Shown: positions 25,269 through 33,492 of the stretch, one piece after another | How positions within the stretch are numbered: position 1 is the first letter of the stretch | Layout of the letters: each line of letters starts with the position of its first letter | DNA from: Clostridia bacterium | GTDB taxonomy: Bacteria; Bacillota; Clostridia; Oscillospirales; CAG-272 | NCBI GenBank assembly: GCA_017461745.1 | Contig: JAFTXE010000105.1 | Location: 1-34,069, forward strand | DNA length: 34,069 nt | Direction of reading: 5' to 3' | Notes under the pieces: generated by a model | The model's database searches: none | What the model was told of the DNA's origin: nothing | The model's input: only the letters and a program-made list of their open reading frames with translations | Translations under genes and position numbers: made by a program

Positions 25269-25616
25269 ATGAGAGCAAATATTCCAAAGGGAATGGGTGG
25301 CGGTCCCCAGAACATGAACGCAATGATAAAGCAGGCGCAGAAAATGCAAGAGGATATGGCAGCGCTTCAGGAGGAGCTTGACGCTCGTGAGTACGATATT
25401 TCGGCTGGCGGCGGCGTAGTTGGCGTTAAGATAAACGGTAAAAAGGAAATCCTTGCAATCGATATCAAACCCGAAATCGTTGACCCCGACGATATAGAGA
25501 CTCTTTCCGATATTCTCGTTGCGGCTGTTAACGAGGCTATTAAGAGAGTTGAGGATACCAACACTGCGGAAATGTCCAAGATAACGGGCAATATGGGTAT
25601 GCCCGGTCTGTTCTGA
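25269..25616 (+). CDS. ybaB: Nucleoid-associated protein YbaB/EbfC
   Basis: The 115-residue protein shows a long N-terminal helix with MIKQAQKMQEDMAALQEEL, then the strand block GGGVVGVKINGKKEILAIDIKPE, then VDPDDIETLSDILVAAVNEAIKR. All are standard for YbaB/EbfC, a dimer that binds DNA. An AAAGGAG site precedes the start. It sits between dnaX and recR as in most bacteria, with 4 bases to recR. Confidence 0.96.
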   Translation: MRANIPKGMGGGPQNMNAMIKQAQKMQEDMAALQEELDAREYDISAGGGVVGVKINGKKEILAIDIKPEIVDPDDIETLSDILVAAVNEAIKRVEDTNTAEMSKITGNMGMPGLF

Positions 25617-25620
25617 TATC

Positions 25621-26220
25621 ATGACGGACTATATAGAATCCTTGCAGGTTCTTGCTGAGAAGTTTGCTTCTCTTCAAGGAGTGGGTAAAAAAAGCGCTAT
25701 GCGAATGGCGTTTTCCGTGCTTGAGCTTGATGAGGACTCCGCAAAGGAATTTGCTGATGCTATAGTAGAGGCAAAGACTAAGATACATAGATGTCCTATC
25801 TGCGGAAATCTTACCGACAAGGACGAGTGCTACGTATGCTCTGATTTATCAAGAGATACGAGCGTTATATGCGTTGTTGAGGACGTAAAGGCGCTCATGT
25901 CAATTGAGAAGGTCAGGGAATATAAGGGCGTTTATCACGTGCTTCACGGGGCAATTTCGCCTGTGAATGGTGTTACGCCTGATAAGCTTACTATGAAGGA
26001 GCTTATTGAGCGTGTGGGACAAAACGAGATAAGCGAGGTAATTATCGCTACTAACCCTACGCAGAGCGGTGAGGTAACGGCAATGTATATATCAAAATAT
26101 CTCAAGCCCCTCGGCGTAAAGGTTACCCGCCTTGCTTACGGTATCCCCGTAGGTTCCGATCTCGAATATGCCGACGAGATAACCCTCGGACGAGCAATTG
26201 AAGGCAGACGGGACGTATAA
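25621..26220 (+). CDS. recR: Recombination protein RecR
   Basis: RecR works with RecO (and RecF) to load RecA on gapped DNA. The 199-residue protein has a helix-hairpin-helix segment (LQGVGKKSAMRMAF), a four-cysteine zinc finger (CPICGNLTDKDECYVC) and a Toprim domain (VICVVEDVKALMSIE, then YKGVYHVLHGAISPVNGV). It ends in a Walker-like C-terminal part with EVIIATNPTQSGE and VTRLAYGIPVGSDLEYAD. Length and motifs are complete. It closes the SRP RNA-dnaX-ybaB-recR block; a hairpin follows. Confidence 0.97.
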   Translation: MTDYIESLQVLAEKFASLQGVGKKSAMRMAFSVLELDEDSAKEFADAIVEAKTKIHRCPICGNLTDKDECYVCSDLSRDTSVICVVEDVKALMSIEKVREYKGVYHVLHGAISPVNGVTPDKLTMKELIERVGQNEISEVIIATNPTQSGEVTAMYISKYLKPLGVKVTRLAYGIPVGSDLEYADEITLGRAIEGRRDV

Positions 26221-26259
26221 AATTATAAATCACAAGGGACGCAATATGAGTTGAATATT

Positions 26260-26300
26260 AATGTGAGCAAAAAATTTTTGATTTTTGCTCACATTTGTAA
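26260..26300 (+). terminator. Terminator hairpin after recR
   Basis: AATGTGAGCAAAAA (26260-26273) pairs perfectly with TTTTTGCTCACATT (26282-26295) around an 8-base loop, 40 bases past the recR stop. A T-rich tail (TGTAATTTTAT) follows. Confidence 0.75.
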
Positions 26301-26376
26301 TTTTATGAGAAAAATGTTTATTGAAAAATTTATATTGCCTCGGCGTGGAAAAAACTATTTGGTATCGGGTAAAAAT

Positions 26377-26413
26377 CCCCCAAGAGATAACTATCATAGA
26401 TAGTCTCTTGGGG
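26377..26413. other. Strong bulged hairpin upstream of the ECF sigma gene
   Basis: CCCCAAGAG plus ACTATC (from 26377) pairs with GATAGT plus CTCTTGGGG (26399-26413), leaving a three-base ATA bulge. On the minus strand the stem is followed by ATTTTT, giving terminator shape in that direction; on the plus strand only CTTCTATT follows. The remaining gap (26301-26376 and 26414-26512) shows no ORF or known riboswitch. It could be a leader hairpin of the sigma operon or a terminator for antisense transcription. Confidence 0.5.
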
Positions 26414-26512
26414 CTTCTATTAATGCACTGATAAAATTTTTAACTTTTATGTCTGTTTTTAACTCGCAATTTTGTTATATTTTGTGAAGGCTTAAAAAGG
26501 AAGGTTAATATC

Positions 26513-27064
26513 ATGACAGAAAATTTGACGAACAAATATTGCGACGATGCGCTTTGTAGAATCGCAAACGGAGATGTAGATGCGCTTACAGTTATTTACA
26601 ATAAAATGGGGAGGCGAATATTTTTGCTTGCTTTTTCCATTTTGAGAGACAGAGAAAGTGCTGAGGACGTAATGCAGGATACGTTTTTGAAAATTGCGGC
26701 GCAGGCACGTGCTTACAATAAAAAAAGCAATGCGATAGCCTTTATACTAACGATAACGCGCAATTTATCACTTAATCTGCTTGCAAAACGTCGCCGTAAC
26801 GCATCATATGAAAAGTCACTTGATGAAAGTAGAGAAATTGTCGATGTTGAAAATTATTATTCATCATCTGTGAAAAGTGTGCTTGAAGCGCTTTCTATAC
26901 TTGATGATGATGAACGTCAAATAATAGTTATGAAACTTGACTGCGGTATGAAGCACAAGGATATTGCGATTTTACTTGGCATTAGTGAGTCGTCATGCCA
27001 GAAGAGATACCGACGAGCCTTGGAAAAGCTTAAGAATTACTACAAACAGGAGGGGAAGAGATGA
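26513..27064 (+). CDS. ECF RNA polymerase sigma factor
   Basis: The 183-residue protein has sigma region 2 (about 20-85: IYNKMGRRIFLLAFSIL, then ESAEDVMQDTFLKIA, then FILTITRNLSLNLL) and region 4 (about 125-178: LDDDERQIIVMKLDCGMKHKDIAILLGISESSCQKRYRRALEKLK). It lacks regions 1 and 3, as in extracytoplasmic-function sigma factors. GGAAGG precedes the start. The stop overlaps the start of the next gene (ATGA), which encodes a single-span membrane protein; this is the standard sigma/anti-sigma layout. Target promoters are unknown. Confidence 0.93.
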   Translation: MTENLTNKYCDDALCRIANGDVDALTVIYNKMGRRIFLLAFSILRDRESAEDVMQDTFLKIAAQARAYNKKSNAIAFILTITRNLSLNLLAKRRRNASYEKSLDESREIVDVENYYSSSVKSVLEALSILDDDERQIIVMKLDCGMKHKDIAILLGISESSCQKRYRRALEKLKNYYKQEGKR

Positions 27065-28518
27065 ATTATAAACGCAGATTTAAAAGAGAACTTAGCAAAA
27101 TAGAAGTGCCGAATATTGATAAGGTGCTTGGAGAAATCTCGAAGCATGAACAGCCGTATCAAGAGCAAAAAGGGAAATTGAAGCGAATTGCTTTAGTGCC
27201 GATGGTTTCAATTATTCTATGCCTGGCAATTATCAGCAGCGCGGCAATAACGGCGATTGTAAAATATTTTAATGCGGATATGCTTTCAAAAAATAACAGG
27301 CAGCTTGATGTTGTACCTGATGGATACGTGGGAATCTATACAGTAGAGGATCTGAATAATATACGGAACGATTTAGATGCCGATTATATTCTTATGAATG
27401 ATATTATGTTTGCTGATGAAGATTATCTTGAAGGGGGAATATGCGATGGAGGATGGATTCCGATAGGAAGTGAAAATGCTGATCCGTTTTCTGAAAGATA
27501 TACGGGTATATTTAATGGTAATGGATATGTTATCAAGAATGTTAGGATAAATGATACTAATGTTGTAAAAAAATCTTATTTTGGTATTTTTGGAGATACA
27601 GATGGGTATTTTATTAATTTAGGTATCGAAAACTACAATTTGGATTTGAACTTTGAAAACTATGACACATTTTTAAGCGATTATGTATGCGTAGGCTCTA
27701 TAGCAGCCACAGCGGCATTTGTTGGTGGTTGTTATGTCGATGGGGAAATAAACGTCTCATTAGAGGATTGCAGATTGGAGTCCGAGAATATTTTTGGCAT
27801 TGCTCATAATCAAAAAACTCTTTGTATTGGCGGAATTTGCGGTATTATAGATTATGTGGATTCCTGTGCGGTATATACAGATATATTCGTTAGCGGAGGA
27901 AAGGATTTTTCCGTATACGCAGGACTTTGTGCGGGTCAAGTGCTGTCCTGTATAACGTCTTACACAGTCGGAGCAGTATGCGTTGATGGGGAAGAATATA
28001 CTTCCGTAAATACCGACAAGGTTGCAATCACCGCATCGGAAGCGACTATGCCTGTGCTTTTTGATAATGTATCAATGGAAAAAATAATAGAAACAGTTGA
28101 GGCATATTATGGTGACGAGGTTTTTAACGCAAATAAGTTTAAAGCGTTCTTTGTACGAGTAGATATTGTGGGTGAAACCGATTTTGAAAATGGGTATGAA
28201 AGGTATTTTGAGGCTAATAAACAGTTCGGTTACGTTTATACCGAAAATGCTGACGAATGGCAAAGCTTATATGTATTTGATAGAGCTGCAAAAACCGAGG
28301 AGGTTCGCGAGATAAACAGAATCATTTCCGAAGCCTTTGGTGGTAGTGAAAACTTTATCAATTTCTGCATTGAAAACAATATAAAATGCGGAATGCTATA
28401 TTGTTATTCATTTGACAATGAAAGTGATGTGAGTCAAGAAACACTCGAAGGATTTAACTTTGATAGTATTTGGACAGAGCGCGACGGAAGGGTAATGCTT
28501 GATATATTTACAAATTAA
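27061..28518 (+). CDS. Putative membrane anti-sigma factor with GLUG-like outer domain
   Basis: The 485-residue protein has a basic cytoplasmic N-terminus of about 42 residues, one membrane span (about 43-68) and a long outer part. Residues about 92-165 read like the entry strands of GLUG-type beta-solenoids: YTVEDLNNIRNDLDADYILMNDI, then GWIPIGSEN, then YTGIFNGNGYVIKNV. Further Gly/Cys-rich strand repeats run to about 310. A C-terminal domain (about 335-485) has no recognised match. The ATG overlaps the stop of the ECF sigma gene, so an anti-sigma role is inferred from position and topology; no known anti-sigma domain could be recognised in the short N-terminus. Six or more outer cysteines may form disulfides. 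Confidence 0.75.
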   Translation: MNYKRRFKRELSKIEVPNIDKVLGEISKHEQPYQEQKGKLKRIALVPMVSIILCLAIISSAAITAIVKYFNADMLSKNNRQLDVVPDGYVGIYTVEDLNNIRNDLDADYILMNDIMFADEDYLEGGICDGGWIPIGSENADPFSERYTGIFNGNGYVIKNVRINDTNVVKKSYFGIFGDTDGYFINLGIENYNLDLNFENYDTFLSDYVCVGSIAATAAFVGGCYVDGEINVSLEDCRLESENIFGIAHNQKTLCIGGICGIIDYVDSCAVYTDIFVSGGKDFSVYAGLCAGQVLSCITSYTVGAVCVDGEEYTSVNTDKVAITASEATMPVLFDNVSMEKIIETVEAYYGDEVFNANKFKAFFVRVDIVGETDFENGYERYFEANKQFGYVYTENADEWQSLYVFDRAAKTEEVREINRIISEAFGGSENFINFCIENNIKCGMLYCYSFDNESDVSQETLEGFNFDSIWTERDGRVMLDIFTN

Positions 28519-28535
28519 AACAAAGTAATAAATCA

Positions 28536-28567
28536 AAAGGACGGAGAATTGATTTTCTCCGTCCTTT
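28536..28567. terminator. Shared terminator between the putative anti-sigma gene and uxaC
   Basis: AAAGGACGGAGAA (28536-28548) pairs perfectly with TTCTCCGTCCTTT (28555-28567). It lies 18 bases past the plus-strand stop and 10 bases past the uxaC stop on the minus strand, so it can end both transcripts. Confidence 0.85.
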
Positions 28568-28576
28568 GTATATGAT

Positions 28577-29938
28577 TTAGAAATTAAAATAATTCTTAGC
28601 GTTTTCGTAACAAATACCCGTAACGATCTTCTTAAGCGTCTCGTAATCCTCGGGATATTCGCCCTCGGTTACCCAAGTACCTATGAGGTTACAGAGAATT
28701 CTTCTGAAATACTCGTGTCTCGGATAAGAAACGAAGCTGCGGCTGTCGGTGAGCATTCCAACGAATCTCGATATCATTCCGAGGTTGGAAAGCGCCTTCA
28801 TCTGTTCAACCATTCCGTCTCTCTGGTCGTTGAACCACCAGCCACTACCGAACTGTATCTTTCCGGGTGTTGGAGCTTTTTGGAAGTTACCAAGCATCGT
28901 ACCGAGAACGTAGTTGTCCTTGGGATTGAGCGTGTAGAGAATAGTCTTGGGCAGACAGTCATTGACTTCAAGACTGTTCATGAATGCAGAAAGTTTCTCA
29001 GCAATGCAAAGGTCGTTTATGGAATCAAAGCCGACGTCAGCGCCGAGCTTTTCGTACATCTTTCTGTTGTTGTTTCTGAGCGCTCCGATATGAAGCTGCA
29101 TAGCCCAACCGAGACGCGTATACTCCTCAGCGCATACCTTAAGAATAGCGGTCTTGAAAATATCTATCTGCTCGCCCGTCAACTCAGCGCCCGACATTCT
29201 GAGTTCGAATACCTTAGTGGCGTCACCCTCCGCAAAGGGAATGTACTCCATAGCGTGATCGGAAAGCTTACAGCCATAGCTGTTAAAGAAAGCAATTCTG
29301 TCTCTTATCCAAGCCTCAAGCTCAGCGTAAGACTTGATACCGATTTGATTAATATAGGGAATAAAGGTCTCCTTGCCAATTTCAACAGCCTTGTCGGGAC
29401 GGAAGGTGGGGAGGACCTTGGTCTTGAAGCCTTGAAGCTTCTTGTGGTATTCAAGCGTATCCGCAGGGTCATCGGTCGTACAAATAACCTCAACGTTGGA
29501 CTTAAGTATCAGCGCCTGAGCTCTGAAATCCTCTTGCGCGAGCTTCTCGTTACAGATGTTCCATATTTCCTCACAGGTGCTTTCATCAAGAGTCTTGTCG
29601 ATGTCAAAATATCTCTTGAGCTCAAGATGTGTCCAATGATATATGGGGTTGCCGATAAGCATAGGCATTGTTCTGGCAAATGCCTTAAACTTCTCGTATT
29701 CATCAGCGTCGCCCGTGATATATTTTTCATCTATTCCGTTTGTACGCATCTGTCTCCACTTGTAGTGGTCACCGCCGAGGAAAAGGTCAAAAGCATTGCG
29801 GAACTGATAGTTCTCGGCAATCTGAGCAGGGGAGAGGTGGCAGTGATAGTCAATAATGGGAAGGTCCTTTACGTAACCGTAAAGCGTTCTTGCCGCATCG
29901 TTTTTTAGCATAAAGCTGTCGTTAATAAAAGTTTTCAT
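28577..29938 (-). CDS. uxaC: Glucuronate/galacturonate isomerase
   Basis: UxaC converts glucuronate to fructuronate and galacturonate to tagaturonate, the first intracellular step of hexuronate use. The 453-residue protein shows the family signature IIDYHCHLSPAQIAEN with metal-binding histidines, GGDHYKWRQMRTNG, GNPIYHWTHLELKRYF and WAMQLHIGALRNNN. Near the end is GSGWWFNDQRDGM, then MLTDSRSFVSYPRHEYFRRIL. Length matches the family. It stands alone: no uxuA, uxuB, kdgK or kdgA lies beside it in this window. An exact consensus promoter and AAGGACGG ribosome site precede it. Confidence 0.97.
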   Translation of the reverse strand: MKTFINDSFMLKNDAARTLYGYVKDLPIIDYHCHLSPAQIAENYQFRNAFDLFLGGDHYKWRQMRTNGIDEKYITGDADEYEKFKAFARTMPMLIGNPIYHWTHLELKRYFDIDKTLDESTCEEIWNICNEKLAQEDFRAQALILKSNVEVICTTDDPADTLEYHKKLQGFKTKVLPTFRPDKAVEIGKETFIPYINQIGIKSYAELEAWIRDRIAFFNSYGCKLSDHAMEYIPFAEGDATKVFELRMSGAELTGEQIDIFKTAILKVCAEEYTRLGWAMQLHIGALRNNNRKMYEKLGADVGFDSINDLCIAEKLSAFMNSLEVNDCLPKTILYTLNPKDNYVLGTMLGNFQKAPTPGKIQFGSGWWFNDQRDGMVEQMKALSNLGMISRFVGMLTDSRSFVSYPRHEYFRRILCNLIGTWVTEGEYPEDYETLKKIVTGICYENAKNYFNF

Positions 29939-29973
29939 TGTTTTACCGTCCTTAAATATAATATAACATATAT

Positions 29974-30002
29974 ATTATACATTTCTTTTTCTTCAATGTC
30001 AA
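29974..30002 (-). promoter_or_regulatory. Perfect-consensus sigma-A promoter for uxaC
   Basis: On the minus strand TTGACA (30002-29997) and TATAAT (29979-29974) are 17 bases apart, an exact match at both elements. The sequence between the -10 and the gene is a run of AT-rich alternations that could hold an operator, but no clear palindrome is assigned. Confidence 0.85.
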
Positions 30003-30062
30003 GAGCCAACAAATATTTAGCAATAAATTTCTAATATTTATCAATAAATTCATGATTTGGTG

Positions 30063-30091
30063 TTGAAATTTGTCTCCTTTAATGGTATAAT
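30063..30091 (+). promoter_or_regulatory. Sigma-A promoter for the cysK-like gene
   Basis: TTGAAA (30063-30068) and TATAAT (30086-30091) are 17 bases apart, about 40 bases before the start codon. No T-box or S-box-like leader fits in the short untranslated region. Confidence 0.8.
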
Positions 30092-30131
30092 AAACTAATG
30101 CTTTTTAATTTTTATTCAAGAGGTACTTATA

Positions 30132-31058
30132 ATGATATGCAACTCAATACTTGACGCAATGGGTAATACACCCATAATACGTCTTTCACATATGTGTGAC
30201 GAGGATTCCGCAGAGGTTCTCGTTAAATTTGAGGGACTAAACGTTGGCGGTTCTATAAAGACCAGAACTGCTTATAACATGATAAAGGACGCCGAAAGCA
30301 AAGGGCTTATAAATGAAAATACAGTAATCGTAGAGCCAACGAGCGGAAATCAGGGAATTGGTCTTGCTCTCGTTGGCGCGGTCAGAGGATATAAAACGAT
30401 CATCATTATGCCCGACTCGGTAAGTGAGGAGCGCAGAAAGCTTGTAAAAGCCTACGGCGCTGACGTTATCCTCATTCATGACGACGGAAATATAGGCGCA
30501 TGTATCGAGGAGTGTATGCAAACGGCGCTCAGAATGCAGAAAGAAGACCCCAACGTCTTTGTACCTCAGCAGTTTGAAAATCCCGCAAACCCTCAGATCC
30601 AAAGGGAACAGACGGCTGTGGAAATACTCGAGCAGGTAGGTAAGGAAATACACGGCTTTTGCTCAGGTATAGGTACGGGCGGAACAATTACGGGAATTGG
30701 CGAGACGCTAAAGGCGGCAAATCCCGATATAGAGATATGGGCAGTTGAGCCTGAGCACGCCGCAATACTTTCGGGTGGCTCTATCGGTACTCACTTGCAG
30801 ATGGGTATTGGCGACGGACTTATTCCGAGCATACTTAACGTAAATATATATAACGATATATGCATCATTAAAGACGAGGAAGCTATACGTACGTCTAAGG
30901 AGCTTGCATCAAGGGAAGGAATAATGTGCGGAATATCGAGCGGAACAAACGTAGCCGCCGCCCTCCGCCTTGCAAAGAAGCTTGGACGTGGCAAAACTGT
31001 TGTAACCGTTTTGCCCGATACAGCGGAGAGATATTTTTCCACACCGCTTTTTGAATAG
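30132..31058 (+). CDS. cysK: Cysteine synthase-family PLP enzyme
   Basis: The 308-residue protein has the fold-type II pyridoxal phosphate pattern of O-acetylserine sulfhydrylases: GNTPIIRL at the start, the cofactor Lys43 in GGSIKTRTA, the substrate loop PTSGNQGIGLA (71-75 = SGNQG), QQFENPANPQIQREQTA, the phosphate-binding GTGGTITG and a C-terminal ISSGTN. The expected reaction is O-acetylserine plus sulfide to cysteine. Two sites differ from textbook CysK, SVKDR to SIKTR and SGNTG to SGNQG, so substrate use may differ. The gene is alone between its own promoter and the protease operon; no cysE is visible. The family call is firm, the exact substrate less so. Confidence 0.88.
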   Translation: MICNSILDAMGNTPIIRLSHMCDEDSAEVLVKFEGLNVGGSIKTRTAYNMIKDAESKGLINENTVIVEPTSGNQGIGLALVGAVRGYKTIIIMPDSVSEERRKLVKAYGADVILIHDDGNIGACIEECMQTALRMQKEDPNVFVPQQFENPANPQIQREQTAVEILEQVGKEIHGFCSGIGTGGTITGIGETLKAANPDIEIWAVEPEHAAILSGGSIGTHLQMGIGDGLIPSILNVNIYNDICIIKDEEAIRTSKELASREGIMCGISSGTNVAAALRLAKKLGRGKTVVTVLPDTAERYFSTPLFE

Positions 31059-31104
31059 TGTTGTAGATTTAAATATAGTTATGGTTAAAGTTTTAAAAAA
31101 TCTA

Positions 31105-31133
31105 TTGACATTTAAAGGAAAATAATGTATAAT
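31105..31133 (+). promoter_or_regulatory. Perfect-consensus sigma-A promoter for the protease operon
   Basis: TTGACA (31105-31110) and TATAAT (31128-31133) are 17 bases apart. The transcript should start near 31140, about 58 bases before the protease start. No terminator hairpin is visible between the cysK-like gene and this promoter. Confidence 0.85.
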
Positions 31134-31150
31134 ATTGTGAGAGGAGGTAA

Positions 31151-31174
31151 ATGTTGTATAGGCAGACAAGTTGA
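31151..31174 (+). other. Possible 7-codon leader ORF before the protease gene
   Basis: ATG at 31151 reads MLYRQTS then TGA. AGGAGG sits 3 bases upstream, closer than ideal, and almost at the predicted transcript start. It could act in translation control or be chance. Confidence 0.25.
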
Positions 31175-31197
31175 AGGATATATAAGGAGTAAAGCAA

Positions 31198-32532
31198 ATG
31201 AAATTAAGATTAAAAAAGATATTAATTACAATTTTAGTAATGTGTGTGTGTGTTAGTAACTTTCCTTTAATTACACACGCGATGTCATCTAATGACAATA
31301 TTTATATTAATAGTATAAATGAAATTATTAGTAAAGATACACAAAAAAAAGTGTTGGATGATAAAGAAGATGTGTATTTGCTCGATAAGGCGTATACAAA
31401 TATAATGACATATATGGAAAATGAAAATGATCACCCAAACAGCTTATCACAATATTTTGGTAATATGTATATTGATAATAATCAAACATTGGTTATTTAT
31501 TTGTTAGAAAATGCCAATTATGATATCGAAAATATTAAATGTATTGCAGAATACGATAATGTAATCATTAAGAAAGCTGAATTTTCATATAATGAGTTGT
31601 TTACATTAAAAAGCGAAATATCTGAAAAAATTAAATTATTAAAAAATCAAGTATTTTATTATGATGACCAATTCTTGAACATAATGTTAGATAGTTTTGT
31701 TGGAATTGGAATAGATGATACTAATAATTCTTTAAGTGTAGATTTTACTAATTTAGATAATGAAAAAATTCAGACTTTTAAAAAATATGTATATGATTCA
31801 TCTGCAATCTATTTTAATAATGTAGACGAAGCTATGTCTGAAAACGCTGCTACTAAATATTATCCAGGAGAGAAAATATATGTGTATAATTTTGAAAGCT
31901 CGTCCTATAGAATATGTAGTATGGGTTTTAGAGCGTGGAGATTAAGAGCAGATGGCTCATATATATATGGTTTTGTTACAACTGGACACGCTGGTGATGC
32001 TGGTGATCCCGTGTTGTTTACTAATTTGTTAGTAGATAGTGCGTTGATTGGAAATATTGTAATCTCACAACAGTCTGAAACGATTGATGCTGCATTTGTG
32101 GGAGTTGAAACTGACAGAATTGATTTACAACCTTTCGCATATTATTCGGATGACGATGGTGACACTACAGGAAAAGATGAGTTGGATACATCTGTATATT
32201 TCACAAGCGTTAGTACTGGTAGGGATGTTGTGAAAAACGGTGGCACTACATATCGAACTACCGGAGAAGTAAAATCAAGTAGTTATGATGCTGTTTTGGT
32301 ATCTTCTGATGGTTCGGAACGCACTATTTCAGACTGTATAAAAGCCAATTATAAATCCGATAATGGTGATAGCGGAGGTATAGTGTATGGTCTCTGGGAT
32401 GAAGATGATAGTGAATATATGGTTATTGGAATTCATGCGGGTAGTAATTCTGGCTTTTTGGGAATCGGGCGTATATCAACAATCATAAAAATATCTAATA
32501 TACAAGATGAATTGAGAGTTTATTATTATTAA
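31198..32532 (+). CDS. Secreted trypsin-like serine protease (streptogrisin/alpha-lytic type)
   Basis: The 444-residue protein has a signal peptide with basic start, hydrophobic core (about 8-25) and a likely cleavage after THA at residue 28. A charged pro-like region follows to about 215, then an S1-type protease domain. The catalytic triad reads His264 in FVTTGHAGD, Asp297 in TIDAAFVG and Ser392 in GDSGG. RICSMGF before the His motif resembles streptogrisin and alpha-lytic proteases; the usual TAGHC cysteine is Ala. The long pro-region suggests a zymogen. AAGGAG 8 bases upstream supports the start. Its stop touches the start of the next gene. Base composition is far more AT-rich than the glg genes. 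Confidence 0.88.
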   Translation: MKLRLKKILITILVMCVCVSNFPLITHAMSSNDNIYINSINEIISKDTQKKVLDDKEDVYLLDKAYTNIMTYMENENDHPNSLSQYFGNMYIDNNQTLVIYLLENANYDIENIKCIAEYDNVIIKKAEFSYNELFTLKSEISEKIKLLKNQVFYYDDQFLNIMLDSFVGIGIDDTNNSLSVDFTNLDNEKIQTFKKYVYDSSAIYFNNVDEAMSENAATKYYPGEKIYVYNFESSSYRICSMGFRAWRLRADGSYIYGFVTTGHAGDAGDPVLFTNLLVDSALIGNIVISQQSETIDAAFVGVETDRIDLQPFAYYSDDDGDTTGKDELDTSVYFTSVSTGRDVVKNGGTTYRTTGEVKSSSYDAVLVSSDGSERTISDCIKANYKSDNGDSGGIVYGLWDEDDSEYMVIGIHAGSNSGFLGIGRISTIIKISNIQDELRVYYY

Positions 32533-33477
32533 ATGAAGTTGAAAAAAAAGATAATTATTTTCGTAATTGTAATTACATTAATACTGTCGGTCTCTGTTCT
32601 GTTTGTTTTATTTGGTAAAGAAAGTAGGTTACTGTACTGTAGTAATTATGAGAAAATAGAAATTGATTTTGTAAATTTAGAAATTAGTGAATTACAAATT
32701 GATGCATATATTGATGAAATAAAAAAAGACTATTCTGAGCTTCAAGTATTAGATAAACAAATTGTTGAGAATGGTGATGTTGTAAATTTAGATTGCAAAG
32801 TTTATAAAGACGGAGTTCTCATTGATTCTATTACAAAAATAGATGTTATGATAGGAACATATAATTTTAATAGAGATGTTGAGGACTTTATTATAGGTAA
32901 AAAAATCAAAACAACACTGCTTTTTACTGTTGGAAATAGTACATACGAAGTTGTAGCCAATCAAATAAAAAAATTTGTTTTTCCTGGGTTTACAGAAGAA
33001 TTTTTAGTTAAAAATTACAATGTAACAAGTTATAGTGAATTTCGTAATAAAATTAGTGACATTTTATACGATGAACAATATTTTTTTGCAAAAAAAGAAA
33101 CACAACAAGAGATTGTAGAAAAAATTATCAATCAATCGATATTTTTTTTAAATGACGATGACGTTGATATTCATTATCAACAACGATTGGAATATTATAA
33201 AAATTTATCAGATGTGTACGGTGTAACATTTGAGGAATATATATACCAATATGAAGGTATGTCCGTTGATGAATTTGCAGAAAAATGTTATAACGAGAGC
33301 GTAATTGATTTAAAAACAGAATTAGTTGTAGAGTATATATGGAATCAAATGGATGTTACAGAAATATCAAATTCAATTGTCGATAGTGGTGTGAAAAACA
33401 CTTCAATTGACGATTTGTCTTCCGCTGAAATAAGGCTGATTGTATATAATTATCTATTTAACTTAACTATAAAATGA
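32533..33477 (+). CDS. Membrane-anchored trigger-factor-like protein
   Basis: The 314-residue protein has an N-terminal membrane span (about 7-28) and an extracytoplasmic body. YEKIEIDFVNLEISELQIDAYIDEI, then ENGDVVNLDCKVYKDGVLID matches the linker and start of the FKBP-type domain of trigger factor. The FKBP part (about 75-160) is degenerate, without the usual active-site FPEDY-like block. Then PGFTEEFLVKNYNVTSYSEFRNKI and a helical region with YGVTFEEYIYQYEGMSVDEFAEK follow the trigger factor C-terminal pattern (about 160-280). It lacks the ribosome-binding N-terminal domain. The start directly abuts the protease stop, so a foldase or chaperone for the secreted protease is the best inference. 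Confidence 0.8.
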   Translation: MKLKKKIIIFVIVITLILSVSVLFVLFGKESRLLYCSNYEKIEIDFVNLEISELQIDAYIDEIKKDYSELQVLDKQIVENGDVVNLDCKVYKDGVLIDSITKIDVMIGTYNFNRDVEDFIIGKKIKTTLLFTVGNSTYEVVANQIKKFVFPGFTEEFLVKNYNVTSYSEFRNKISDILYDEQYFFAKKETQQEIVEKIINQSIFFLNDDDVDIHYQQRLEYYKNLSDVYGVTFEEYIYQYEGMSVDEFAEKCYNESVIDLKTELVVEYIWNQMDVTEISNSIVDSGVKNTSIDDLSSAEIRLIVYNYLFNLTIK

Positions 33478-33492
33478 TTGGGGTTAAAAACA

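Noticed and set aside
28715..29908. Plus-strand open frame of 397 codons
   Set aside because: It lies wholly antisense to uxaC, which has all family motifs, a promoter and a ribosome site. The plus-strand frame has none and no family resemblance.
29939..30131. T-box or other sulfur-responsive riboswitch before the cysK-like gene
   Set aside because: The untranslated leader after the promoter is only about 35 bases, too short for either.
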